From positions 26,258 through 90,257 of the forward strand of contig NZ_JAMBPR010000035.1 in assembly GCF_024206475.1 (NCBI RefSeq): a stretch of 64,000 nt of DNA, given 5' to 3'. Below the pieces are notes generated by a model, which saw nothing but the letters and a program-made list of their open reading frames with translations, did no database searches and had not been told where the DNA came from. Of this stretch, positions 17,816 to 25,861 are shown one piece after another (position 1 is the stretch's first letter; every line of letters starts with the position of its first letter). The position numbers were made by a program, and so were the translations under genes. Origin of the DNA: Paraburkholderia sp. CNPSo 3274. GTDB taxonomy: Bacteria; Pseudomonadota; Gammaproteobacteria; Burkholderiales; Burkholderiaceae.

Positions 17816-18691
17816 TCAGGCCAGCGAGAGCCCCTGAAGCAGCGGCGCGAGTCTGCTCGCCGTTTGCTTCATGCGGCCCACCGACTCCAGCAGTTCCTCG
17901 AGGGTCGCGCGCGCGGTCGGGGCATGCACGGCGAGCGCCGCGAGCACGCGTTTGCTGGCGGGGTCGCGCACCGGCACCGCAATCGCAACCATGCCGCGCA
18001 CGAACTCTTCGTTGTCGATGCCGATGCCGCGCACCGCGAGCTGTTCAAGCTCGGCCTCGAGCGCCTTGGGGGCGGTCAGGGTGCGGTGCGTCATCTTTGT
18101 CAGCACGAGGCGTTCGAGCAGCGCGTTGCGCTCGAGCACGGTCATCTGCGAGAGAAAGAGCTTGCCGCTCGCGGTGCAGTGCAGCGGAACATGCATGCCC
18201 GGACGCATCTCCATACGCAACGGCTCCGTCGTCTCGACGCGCTCGATATAGAGAACGCGGTCGCCGTCGAGCGCGGTGAGATTGCAGGTTTCGCCTAGCG
18301 ATTCCACCAGTGTGCGCAGCAGCACGCGGCACGAGCGCGTGAAGGTGTTGTTGGCCAGCGTGGCGAGCGCGAGCTGCGCGGCGCGCGGGCCCAGCGCGAT
18401 GCTGCGGTCGTGCCCACGCGAATCGGGCATGTGGATCACGTAGCCGCGCGCTTCCAGCGAATCGATGAGCCGCAGCAGCGTCGCCTTGGGAATATGCAGC
18501 CGGGCCGACAACTGCGAAAGCGTATACGGCTGGCCCGCCGACGCCAGTTGCTCCAGCACCACGAGCGCGCGCAGCACGCGAGCGTCGTCCGCCGACGATT
18601 CTTCGCGCAGCGCGGGGGCGCTGTCTTGCGCCCTGTTTTGCGCTGGGTTTTGCCCTGGGTTTTGCGTCATCTCTCGCGCTGTGTCGCGCAT
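17816..18691 (-). CDS. IclR-family regulator between isethionate-type genes and tauY
   Basis: This 291-residue regulator has a winged helix in residues 36-95 (VLRALVVLEQLASAG, then LHIPKATLLRLIDSLEARGY) and an effector domain with GETCNLTALDGDRVLYIERV and HVPLHCTASGKLFLSQ, closely resembling the SauR-like protein at 3296-4060. The ATG at 18691 has CAGGAGGAG a few bases upstream. It is followed on the same strand by the GMC dehydrogenase and the MFS carrier, and is divergent from tauY, so it may control isethionate genes, tauY, or both. The first 25 residues contain a Gln/Asn/Ala repeat (QNPGQNPAQN) made by a 12-base tandem repeat. Confidence 0.85.
   Translation of the reverse strand: MRDTAREMTQNPGQNPAQNRAQDSAPALREESSADDARVLRALVVLEQLASAGQPYTLSQLSARLHIPKATLLRLIDSLEARGYVIHMPDSRGHDRSIALGPRAAQLALATLANNTFTRSCRVLLRTLVESLGETCNLTALDGDRVLYIERVETTEPLRMEMRPGMHVPLHCTASGKLFLSQMTVLERNALLERLVLTKMTHRTLTAPKALEAELEQLAVRGIGIDNEEFVRGMVAIAVPVRDPASKRVLAALAVHAPTARATLEELLESVGRMKQTASRLAPLLQGLSLA
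18624..18666 (-). repeat. 12-bp tandem repeat (about 3.5 copies) at the start of the second IclR gene
   Basis: Plus-strand units TCTTGCGCCCTG, TTTTGCGCTGGG, TTTTGCCCTGGG and a partial TTTTGCG follow one another. They encode the low-complexity N-terminal segment (QNPGQNPAQNRAQD) of the regulator and keep its frame. The unit length equals that of the repeat in sauT, although the sequence differs. Confidence 0.85.
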
Positions 18692-18860
18692 CGGTCTCCT
18701 CCTGAAGGGCGTGGAATTGAGACGAATTGTTCGAGTTTCCGGGCACATTTCAGTATGAGCGCAAAGTTCACGGGGTTACGTAGCGGATTACCCCGATACG
18801 TCATGCAAATCATCCCCACGCTGTACCAGGCGATACCGGGCCACTGGCTCTACCTGCGCA

Positions 18861-18879
18861 ATTCTGGTCTGCCTAGAAT
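18861..18879. promoter_or_regulatory. 19-bp near-palindrome upstream of the tauY transcription unit
   Basis: ATTCTGG and CTAGAAT flank a 5-base centre (TCTGC), with 6 of 7 arm positions pairing. It lies about 90 bases upstream of a 25-codon open frame and about 170 bases upstream of tauY, in the region shared with the divergent IclR gene. It could be an operator for that regulator or for TauR; nothing in the sequence decides between these, and chance cannot be excluded. Confidence 0.3.
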
Positions 18880-18967
18880 TTTTCCCAACAGAGCGAGAAC
18901 GACGACAGCTTTGCATGGGATCAGAGTCAGGCGCCAAAGCGCCAACTCTATTCGACAGGAGACAGGC

Positions 18968-19045
18968 ATGACGAACAGGCAGTCGACAGGGACCGCTCTC
19001 GCAGCGGAGCGTGCAAGCGTCTTCACGAAGCCTGTGGAGCATTGA
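18968..19045 (+). CDS. 25-codon open frame with strong ribosome binding site directly before tauY
   Basis: An ATG at 18968 is preceded by GACAGGAGACAGGC, a near-ideal ribosome binding site, and opens a 25-residue frame (MTNRQSTGTALAAERASVF and six more residues) ending in TGA at 19043-19045. The tauY ATG follows two bases later, and its own binding site (GTGGAG) lies inside this frame. It has no hydrophobic segment and no obvious Cys or taurine-related signal. It could be a coupled leader peptide, a small protein, or the remains of a longer gene. I do not recognise it. Confidence 0.5.
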   Translation: MTNRQSTGTALAAERASVFTKPVEH

Positions 19046-19047
19046 TC

Positions 19048-20463
19048 ATGGGATACAGCACAGTCGATTCCGCCGCCGCCGGTTTTGCCGCAAGCGACTC
19101 CGGCTCCACGAAGTACGACCCCAAGTACGATCCGCTCGTCTCGCCGGGCCCTGGGGTCGGCAAGGATTACGCGCCGACCTACTGGGTCGCGACGGCGGGC
19201 AGCCCGCCCCCCGACGACGGCCCGGTCACGAAAGATCTCGACGTGGATGTCGCGATCATCGGTGCGGGCTACACGGGGCTCGCTACGGCGCTCTGCCTCG
19301 CGCGCGAGCATGGCATCAATGCAGCGGTGCTGGAGGCGAACCGCACGAGCTGGGGCTGCAGCAGCCGCAATGGTGGACAGGGGCAGAACGCCTCTGGCCG
19401 CCTCTCGCGCTCGCAATGGATCGAGCGCTGGGGCAAGGATGTCGCCCTGAAAATGCACGACGAGATTCAGCAGGGCTTTGATCATTTCAAGGAACTCGTG
19501 GCCGAAATCGATTGCGATCCGCAGCCGGGTGGCCACTTCCTGATCGCGCACCGGCCGCGCATGATGGCAAAGCTCGCCGCCGAGGCGAAGGTCTGGAAGG
19601 ACGTATTCGGCTACCCGTCGGAGCTTTTGAGCGCGCAGACGTTTCGCCGCGAATTCATCGACGACCACGAGGCGGCCGGTGCGCTGCACGAGCCCGAAGG
19701 GATCGGCATACATGCGCTGAAGCTCGCGTTTGGCTATCTGCGCCTCGCACGTGCCGCTGGTGCAAGGGTCCATACGAGCAGCCCGGTGATGGGATGGGAA
19801 ACCATTAACGGCGTGCACCACCTGCGCACGCCGGGCGGCGTCGTGCGGGCGCGCGCGGTTGGCATCGCGACCGGCGCGTACACGGCGCAGACGCTGCATC
19901 CCATGCTGCGCAGCAAAGTCATGCCGATCCTCTCGAACTCGATGGTCACGCGCCCGCTCACCGAAGCCGAGATCGCCGCCTGCGGCTTTCGCACGACTCA
20001 GGTGCTCACGGACACGCGCACGCTGCGCTTTTACTATCGGTTCTTGCCCGACGGCCGGTTGCAGATTGGCAGCCGCAGCGCGATTACCGGCGAGGACGCG
20101 CCCAATCCGCGCCACCTCGATCTGCTCAAGGAAGGCATGGTGCGCAAGTTTCCGGCGCTGCGCGGGGTGCAGATCGACTATTCGTGGTGGGGCTGGGTGG
20201 ATGTGAGCCACGACATGATGCCGCGTGTGTGTCAGCCGGATCCCCGGCAATCGGTGTTCTACGCGCTTGGCTATGGCGGCAATGGCGTGTCCTATTCGCA
20301 GCAGGCGGGGCGGCGGCTTGCCGAGCGCATCGCGGGTAAGGGTGGGCAGCAGACGCTGCCGATTTTTACGTCGCCGCTGCCTGGGCATCCGTTTGCACCC
20401 TTCCGGCGGATTGGGCAGAGGTTGCTTTATTTGCAGTATTTCCGGCGGGATGAGAAGGCTTGA
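19048..20463 (+). CDS. tauY: Taurine dehydrogenase large subunit (FAD oxidoreductase)
   Basis: This 471-residue flavoprotein is of the D-amino-acid-oxidase/GlpO fold. After an unusual 60-residue N-terminal extension (DPKYDPLVSPGPGVGKDYAP, then TYWVATAG) comes the FAD-binding motif AIIGAGYTGLATALCLA near residues 68-84, then SSRNGGQGQNASGRLS near 107 and the C-terminal GYGGNGVSYSQQAGRRLAE near 423. TauXY oxidatively deaminates taurine to sulfoacetaldehyde and ammonium, giving electrons to cytochrome c. The ATG at 19048 is preferred to a TTG six bases upstream because GGAG stands eight bases before it. Its partner tauX is encoded about 8.6 kb away on the other strand next to xsc. Other amine-oxidising flavoproteins look alike; context settles it. 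Confidence 0.82.
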   Translation: MGYSTVDSAAAGFAASDSGSTKYDPKYDPLVSPGPGVGKDYAPTYWVATAGSPPPDDGPVTKDLDVDVAIIGAGYTGLATALCLAREHGINAAVLEANRTSWGCSSRNGGQGQNASGRLSRSQWIERWGKDVALKMHDEIQQGFDHFKELVAEIDCDPQPGGHFLIAHRPRMMAKLAAEAKVWKDVFGYPSELLSAQTFRREFIDDHEAAGALHEPEGIGIHALKLAFGYLRLARAAGARVHTSSPVMGWETINGVHHLRTPGGVVRARAVGIATGAYTAQTLHPMLRSKVMPILSNSMVTRPLTEAEIAACGFRTTQVLTDTRTLRFYYRFLPDGRLQIGSRSAITGEDAPNPRHLDLLKEGMVRKFPALRGVQIDYSWWGWVDVSHDMMPRVCQPDPRQSVFYALGYGGNGVSYSQQAGRRLAERIAGKGGQQTLPIFTSPLPGHPFAPFRRIGQRLLYLQYFRRDEKA

Positions 20464-20492
20464 TGGTGCGCTTTTTTGGCCTTTCCTTGTGT

Positions 20493-20675
20493 TCGCGTCG
20501 GTATGCGAGCGTTGCCCCTGTGCGGGGCGCAAAGAAAGCCGCTCAAACCGCCAGCGCCTGCCACCGTTCACCTCGCGACATTATTGGTGAATGGCTCCGG
20601 AGCGTCTGTCACCACTCGCCCCCAAACGGAGTGACAAGGCGCTCATCCCTCCGGCGGCGCTGCGCGCGCCGAAGG
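20493..20675 (+). repeat. Left copy of an inverted intergenic repeat pair
   Basis: This stretch begins TCGCGTCGGTATGCGAGCG and contains GTTGCCCCTGTGCGGGGCG, AAAGAAAGCCGCTCAAACCG, TGGCTCCGGAGCGTCTGTC and GTGACAAGGCGCTCAT. The same blocks occur in the same order in the reverse complement of 20755-20972. It fills most of the 600-base gap between tauY and the permease gene. Repeats containing CCCCGCACAGGGGCAACGC are familiar between genes of Burkholderia-group genomes. No coding gene is supported in it. Confidence 0.8.
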
Positions 20676-20754
20676 GCACAACCAAAAAACCGGTGGGGCA
20701 CATGTGTTCTCGCGAATGCTCATTCGTACCATTCGGTTTCCCATGCAGACCCAA

Positions 20755-20972
20755 CCGCAGCGCGCGAAGCGAGCAGCGGGATGAATGAGCGCCTTGTCAC
20801 TAACCTGGAAGGTGCGAGGCGACAGACGCTCCGGAGCCACTACCCATGACGGCGAGTGGTGCAAGGGGACAGGCATTAGCGGTTTGAGCGGCTTTCTTTG
20901 CCTACTTTCTTTGCCGCGGCAAAGAAAGTAGGTGCCGCCCCGCACAGGGGCAACGCTGGCATACCGACGCGA
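20755..20972 (-). repeat. Right, inverted copy of the intergenic repeat
   Basis: It is the reverse complement counterpart of 20493-20675, with an additional internal palindrome CTTTCTTTGCCGCGGCAAAG near 20905-20930 that the left copy lacks. Together with an 80-base spacer the two copies could fold into a very large imperfect hairpin, which would tend to insulate tauY transcription from the downstream permease. A short A-rich stretch and the ribosome binding site of the permease gene follow. No transposase is present. Confidence 0.8.
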
Positions 20973-21067
20973 CCACTGGAAAACCCACAAAAACCAAAAC
21001 ACACCACAAAAAAAAGCGCCACCCAAAAGGCGCCTCGAGAATCGAACCCAAAATCTGTGGAGGTGAC

Positions 21068-22537
21068 ATGCAACCCCCGATGGACAACCATGAACTGAAA
21101 TGCGGCCTCAAGCAGCGCCACATGACGATGATCGCGCTAGGCGGCGTGATCGGCGCCGGTCTTTTTGTCGGCAGCGGCGTCGTGATCCAGCAGACCGGCC
21201 CAGCCGCCGTGCTCTCATTCCTCATCACCGGCGGCCTCGTCGTGCTCGTCATGCGCATGCTCGGCGAAATGGCGTGCGGGATGCCCGCAGTCGGTTCGTT
21301 CTACGAATATGCACGCCTCGCGTTCGCCACCTGGCGCGGACCGGGCAAGCTGGCCGGCTTTCTGACCGGCTGGATGTACTGGTATTTCTGGGTGATCGTG
21401 GTCGCCGTCGAGGCGGTGGCCGGTGCCAAGCTCGTCCAGTTCTGGCTACCCGACGCGCCCGCGTGGATCATCAGCCTCGTGTTGCTCGTGCTCCTGAGCG
21501 CAACGAACCTGATCTCGGTGGGCAGCTACGGCGAATTCGAGTTCTGGTTCTCTTCGATCAAAGTGGCGGCGATCATCGTTTTCCTCTTTCTCGGCGGGCT
21601 CTATGTACTTGGATTGTGGCCGTCGTCGCTGCACACGAGCGCCGTATTGCCAACGCTGCTCAGCCATGGCGGCCTCATGCCCAAGGGCATCGGGCCGGTG
21701 TTGAGCGGCGCCGTCGCGGCAACGGGCTTTTACTTCGGCGCGGAGATCGTCACGATTGCGGCCGCCGAGGCGCGCGAACCCGCCAAGGCCGTCGCGAAAG
21801 CCACGAACTCCGTCATCACGCGCGTGCTCGTGTTCTACGTAGGCTCCGTGCTGCTCGTGGTCGCGCTCGTGCCGTGGAATTCGCCGGCCATGTCGACGCC
21901 CTATGTGAGCGCGCTCCAGGTGATGGGCTTGCCTGCCGCCGCGAACATCATGAACGCGATCGTGCTGACTGCCGTGCTCTCTGCGCTCAACTCGGGGCTT
22001 TATGCGGCCTCGCGGATGCTGTTCGCGCTGACCCGCCACGGCGACGCACCAGCGGCGCTCGCGAAAGTCAACCGCCGTGGCGTGCCGGTGCGCGCGATCC
22101 TGCTTGGCACCGTGTTCGGCTATGTGTCGGTCGTGATGTCGTACGTGTCGCCGGATACGGTGTTCGCGTTCCTCGTCAACTCGTATGGCACGGTCGCAAT
22201 CTTCGTCTATCTGCTGATCGCCCTGTCGCAATTGCGCCTGCGCAAACGCCTCGATCCGGTGGCCGTTGGCGAGCTACGCGTGAAGATGTGGTGCTTCCCC
22301 TACCTCACATGGGTTGCGATTACGGGCATGGTGGGTATTCTCGTGGCGATGGCGTTCATCCCCGAGCAGCGCAAGCCGCTCTGGCTCGGCGTGGCGAGCC
22401 TCGCCGTGGTGCTCGTCACCTACGCATGGCTGCAGCGCCGCGCGCGCATCCGTGAGCGCGCCCGCGACTACGCGCCGTCCTTCGCGGCGTGGCCGCCCGC
22501 CGCTACAGAGACAGGTGCGGGCCGCTTCGGCAAATGA
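21068..22537 (+). CDS. APC-family amino acid permease (GabP/AroP type)
   Basis: This 489-residue inner-membrane protein has twelve hydrophobic segments. The N-terminal signature LKQRHMTMIALGGVIGAGLF, followed by VGSG, stands at residues 14-37 and the conserved MRMLGEMACGMPAVGSFYEY region near 61-80; both are diagnostic of the amino acid transporter family that includes GabP. GGAGGTGAC precedes the ATG. It starts an operon with the CobS-like and CobT-like genes (44-base gap). Located downstream of the taurine dehydrogenase gene, it could import taurine or another omega-amino acid, but the substrate is not visible. Confidence 0.85.
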   Translation: MQPPMDNHELKCGLKQRHMTMIALGGVIGAGLFVGSGVVIQQTGPAAVLSFLITGGLVVLVMRMLGEMACGMPAVGSFYEYARLAFATWRGPGKLAGFLTGWMYWYFWVIVVAVEAVAGAKLVQFWLPDAPAWIISLVLLVLLSATNLISVGSYGEFEFWFSSIKVAAIIVFLFLGGLYVLGLWPSSLHTSAVLPTLLSHGGLMPKGIGPVLSGAVAATGFYFGAEIVTIAAAEAREPAKAVAKATNSVITRVLVFYVGSVLLVVALVPWNSPAMSTPYVSALQVMGLPAAANIMNAIVLTAVLSALNSGLYAASRMLFALTRHGDAPAALAKVNRRGVPVRAILLGTVFGYVSVVMSYVSPDTVFAFLVNSYGTVAIFVYLLIALSQLRLRKRLDPVAVGELRVKMWCFPYLTWVAITGMVGILVAMAFIPEQRKPLWLGVASLAVVLVTYAWLQRRARIRERARDYAPSFAAWPPAATETGAGRFGK

Positions 22538-22581
22538 AGCCGCCGCCTGCATGCAGTCATGAAAGCGATAAGGAGGACGCG

Positions 22582-23589
22582 ATGACCACAGAACGCGCGA
22601 TGGAGGGGCCGGACCGCATGGTGTCGGTGCACGAGCGCTTCGGCTTCGATTCGAACTTGATGGTGCCGGCCTTCAGCGAGCGCGACGCCCACGTGCCGGA
22701 CGTGGACGAGGCTTATCGCTTCAACCCCGAAGTCACGCTCGCGATACTCGCCGGCTTTACGCGCAACCGGCGCGTGATGGTGCAGGGGCTGCACGGCACC
22801 GGCAAGTCCACGCATATCGAACAGGTCGCCGCGCGCCTGAACTGGCCCTGCGTACGCGTGAATCTCGACGGCCATATCAGCCGGCTCGATCTCGTTGGCA
22901 AGGACGCCATCGTGGTACGCGACGGCCGCCAGGTCACGGAGTTCCAGGAGGGTATCGTACCGTGGGCGCTGCAGCGCCCGGTCGCGCTGATCTTCGACGA
23001 ATACGATGCGGGCCGCCCCGACGTGATGTTCGTGATCCAGCGTATTCTCGAGCGCGACGGCAGCTTCACGCTGCTCGACCAGAATCGCGTGATCCGCCCG
23101 CACGCGCACTTCCGCCTCTTCGCGACCACCAATACGATCGGCCTCGGCAATCTCAACGGCCTGTATCACGGCACGCAAATGCTGAATCACGCGCAAATGG
23201 ACCGCTGGAACGTGGTCGCCACGCTCAACTATCTGCCGCGCGAGGAGGAGGCCGGCATCGTGCTCGCCCGCGTCCCGGAGATGACCGACGACGTGGGCCG
23301 GCAGCTCATCGATTCGATGATCAGCATGGCGGCGCTGACGCGCAAAGGGTTCGCGACCGGCGATCTTTCCACGCTGATGTCGCCGCGCACCGTCATCGAC
23401 TGGGCCGAGAACTGCCAGATTTTCCGCGATCCCGCGCTGGCGTTCCGGCTCACGTTCCTCAATAAATGCGACGAGGCGGAGCGGCCGATCGTCGCCGAGT
23501 ATTACCAGCGCTGCTTTGGCGTCGAGCTGGACGCGGCGTCTACCGCGAGGGGCGGCGAGGGCGGCGAACTGCGGGAGCCGCGCGCGTGA
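22582..23589 (+). CDS. CobS-like MoxR-type AAA+ ATPase
   Basis: This is a 335-residue AAA+ ATPase. Walker A GLHGTGKST is near residues 67-75, Walker B VALIFDEYDAGRPDV near 134-148, sensor 1 FATTNTIG near 177, and the arginine-finger region around QMDRWNVV near 203. Almost every block matches the small subunit CobS of aerobic cobaltochelatase as I know it (for example HIEQVAARLNWPCVRVNLD and MSPRTVIDWAEN). However, no CobN and no other cobalamin gene lies in the window. ATPases of this class partner with VWA-domain proteins to insert metals or activate enzymes. The next gene, overlapping by four bases (GTGA), encodes such a VWA protein. A maturation role for a neighbouring enzyme is an inference. 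Confidence 0.88.
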   Translation: MTTERAMEGPDRMVSVHERFGFDSNLMVPAFSERDAHVPDVDEAYRFNPEVTLAILAGFTRNRRVMVQGLHGTGKSTHIEQVAARLNWPCVRVNLDGHISRLDLVGKDAIVVRDGRQVTEFQEGIVPWALQRPVALIFDEYDAGRPDVMFVIQRILERDGSFTLLDQNRVIRPHAHFRLFATTNTIGLGNLNGLYHGTQMLNHAQMDRWNVVATLNYLPREEEAGIVLARVPEMTDDVGRQLIDSMISMAALTRKGFATGDLSTLMSPRTVIDWAENCQIFRDPALAFRLTFLNKCDEAERPIVAEYYQRCFGVELDAASTARGGEGGELREPRA

Positions 23590-25313
23590 CGTCCGTGCCC
23601 ACGCCCGAGGCCGTGCGCGCCGCGCTGCGGCGCGAGGCGCTATGCGCGGCCGCCGTGCGCGCGCTCACCGGCGACGCCGCGCTGCATTATCGCGGCGGCC
23701 GGCTTTGCCGCGAGTCGAGGCCCTTGCCGCTTCATGCGCCGCACCTGCGCAGCAACGTCTACGAGGACGCGTTCGCCTCGCTGCGTGGCGCCGCCGACGC
23801 CGCCGCGCAGCGGCTTCTCCATTCCGATGCAGCGTTGCACCGGCTGCTGTCTCCCGAAGCCCCGATCGAGCGCCTGCTGTTCGAGCTGTTCGAGCAGGTG
23901 CGCTGCGAGGCGCAATTGCCGCCCGGCATGCCGGGCCTCGCGCACAACCTGCGGCACCGGTTCGAAACGTGGTCGCGCGCCTGGTGCCGGGCGGGCTTGA
24001 GCGAAGGCCATCTCGGCATCCTGCTCTATACGGTGGCGCAGATCGTCTGGTCGCGCGTGAGCGGCTGGCCCGTGCTCGACGAGACCGAGGATCTGATCGA
24101 AGCGACACGCGCCGGCATCGTGCCGGAGATCGGCGTGCAACTCGCGGGGCTGCGCGCGAGTCGCGCGAATCAGCGCGCCTATGCGGCGCATGCCCGCGAA
24201 CTGGCGCGCCGCGTCGCGACGATGCTCGACGACGCGCGCGCGGCGCGTGCAGGGGACGACGCCGAGCAAGCGCGCGCACCCGACGACGCATTGACGTCGT
24301 TCTCGCTGTGGGTCGACTTCGACGAAACAAGTGTCGAACTGCCCGCACTCGCGCCGACCGGCGTGAGCCGCGTGCTGGCCGAGGCGGCGGATGGCTATCG
24401 CGCATACACGACGCTGTACGACCGCGAGATCCGGCCCGCCGTACGCGTGCGCGGACCGCTGCTGCGCGAGTATCGCGAGCGGCTCGACGAGCGCATCGCC
24501 GCGTGCGGCATCAACGTCGCGCGGCTCGCGCGCGCGCTGCAGATGGCGATTGCGGTGCCGCAGCGCGATGGCTGGCTTTTTGGCGAAGAGGACGGCCGCA
24601 TCGACGGTAGACGCCTCGCGCAGGTCGTCAGTTCGCCCGCCGAGCGGCGCGTGTTCAGGCGCGAGCGACTCGAGCCGCGCAGCGACTGCGTGGTGGGCTT
24701 CCTGATCGATTGCTCGGGCTCGATGAAGGCGCATATCGAGCCCGTTGCGGTGATGGTCGATTTGCTCGCGCGCGCGTGCGAGCAGGCGGGCATCGCGACC
24801 GAGGTGCTCGGCTTCACGACGCTCGCCTGGAACGGGGGCCGTGCGCGTGCGGACTGGCTAGGGGGCGGACGGCCGCCCCATCCGGGGCGCCTGAATGAGA
24901 CCTGCCACATGGTGTTCAAGTCCGCCGACGAGACCTGGCGACGCGCTCGCCCGGCCATCGCCGCGCTTCTCAAGGCGGACCTGTTTCGCGAGGGCGTGGA
25001 CGGGGAGGCCGTCGAATGGGCGTGCGCGCGGCTCGCGGGCCGCGCCGAGGCGCGCCGCATTCTCGTTGCGATCTCGGACGGCAGCCCGATGGACACGGCA
25101 ACGGCGCAGACGAACGACGCCTTCTATCTCGACAACCACCTGAAGGAGGTGGTGGCGAGGCACGAGGCGATGCGCGATGTCGATGTGATTGGGCTGGGTG
25201 TCGGGCTGGACCTCAGTCCGTACTACCGGCATTGCGTCGCGCTCGACTCCGGTGAGGCGCTAGATATGGCGCGGCTGATCGATCTCGCGCGATGGATCGG
25301 GGCGCCGCGTTAG
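23586..25313 (+). CDS. CobT-like VWA-domain protein
   Basis: This is a 575-residue cytoplasmic protein. The C-terminal third is a von Willebrand factor A domain with a complete MIDAS motif (DCSGS near residue 377, the conserved threonine region GFTTLAWNGG near 414, and the aspartate in ISDGSPMD near 497) and matches the CobT C-terminus in LNETCHMVFKSADETWRRAR. The N-terminal half is Ala/Arg-rich with an acidic linker around residue 225-240, as in CobT. Translation is taken from a GTG at 23586 that overlaps the AAA gene stop and is preceded by GGAG. It most likely forms a chaperone complex with the upstream ATPase. In cobaltochelatase the third subunit CobN is required, and it is absent here. 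Confidence 0.85.
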   Translation: MTSVPTPEAVRAALRREALCAAAVRALTGDAALHYRGGRLCRESRPLPLHAPHLRSNVYEDAFASLRGAADAAAQRLLHSDAALHRLLSPEAPIERLLFELFEQVRCEAQLPPGMPGLAHNLRHRFETWSRAWCRAGLSEGHLGILLYTVAQIVWSRVSGWPVLDETEDLIEATRAGIVPEIGVQLAGLRASRANQRAYAAHARELARRVATMLDDARAARAGDDAEQARAPDDALTSFSLWVDFDETSVELPALAPTGVSRVLAEAADGYRAYTTLYDREIRPAVRVRGPLLREYRERLDERIAACGINVARLARALQMAIAVPQRDGWLFGEEDGRIDGRRLAQVVSSPAERRVFRRERLEPRSDCVVGFLIDCSGSMKAHIEPVAVMVDLLARACEQAGIATEVLGFTTLAWNGGRARADWLGGGRPPHPGRLNETCHMVFKSADETWRRARPAIAALLKADLFREGVDGEAVEWACARLAGRAEARRILVAISDGSPMDTATAQTNDAFYLDNHLKEVVARHEAMRDVDVIGLGVGLDLSPYYRHCVALDSGEALDMARLIDLARWIGAPR

Positions 25314-25318
25314 CGCAA

Positions 25319-25367
25319 TGGGGGCGCCCCGCGCGCACCGATCGATTCCTGCGCCGGGCGCCCCCCA
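25319..25367. terminator. Strong hairpin between convergent genes
   Basis: TGGGGGCGCCC at the left pairs with GGGCGCCCCCCA at the right, with further GC pairing inside, a few bases after the stop of the CobT-like gene and just before the end of the convergent exporter remnant. The position suits a bidirectional terminator, although there is no T-run. Confidence 0.5.
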
Positions 25368-25374
25368 GACCGCC

Positions 25375-25861
25375 TTAGCCAACCAGCTCCTTCACCGCAC
25401 ACAGCACGAGCGAAGCGCCAATGATCATCAGCACGCCGAACGCCAGCCTGCGCATCGCGATGGAAGAAGGACACGCCGAACATGCCGCTCAGGAGGCCGC
25501 CACACACGCCGCTCACGAAAAAGCTGCGGTCGCCCGAGCGTTGCGCGAGCGGCGCGGGCCGCAGCGCGGCGCCCAGGCCGCCGTACAGCACGACGGCGCC
25601 GAGCAGCAATTGCAGCATGCCGGAGGCCGAGGCGCTCAGGTAGTCGAGCACCATTACGCCCACCACGACCGAAGGCAGCACACCTAGCGTCGCGGCCCCC
25701 ACCGCCCGCCAGTCAATATGGTGGAGCTTGCCGGGCAGCGCGAGGCTGAATCCGCTCGTGGCGCCCATGACGATCATGCTGAGGCCGAAGCCTGTGATCG
25801 TCTGAAAATAGCTGGCCAAGCCGATCACGGCGATCAGCACCAGGACCTTCTCATGCGTCAT
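25375..25861 (-). pseudogene. tauZ: Broken TauE/SafE-family sulfite exporter gene (tauZ)
   Basis: The first 131 codons (ATG at 25861) give an intact N-terminal half: MTHEKVLVLIAVIGLASYFQ and further segments up to GGLLSGMFGVS. Immediately after this the frame is lost. The C-terminal piece MRRLAFGVLMIIGASLVLCA, ending VKELVG and TAA at 25375-25377, continues in a different frame. About 80 residues of the middle are missing compared with the usual length of about 250, so a deletion plus frameshift has destroyed the gene. It overlaps the pta stop (ATGA), consistent with a former xsc-pta-tauZ operon. TauZ/TauE proteins export the sulfite made by Xsc, so its loss matters for sulfite detoxification. 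Confidence 0.85.

Noticed and set aside
15924..17837. 637-codon plus-strand frame across the GMC dehydrogenase gene
   Set aside because: The minus-strand GMC protein carries complete FAD and GMC motifs; the plus-strand translation is low in hydrophobic pattern and His/Arg-rich.
13467..25313. A cobalamin biosynthesis cluster suggested by CobW-, CobS- and CobT-like proteins
   Set aside because: No CobN, no corrin-ring enzymes and no cobalamin riboswitch were seen; the three genes are in two separate operons tied to sulfonate genes.
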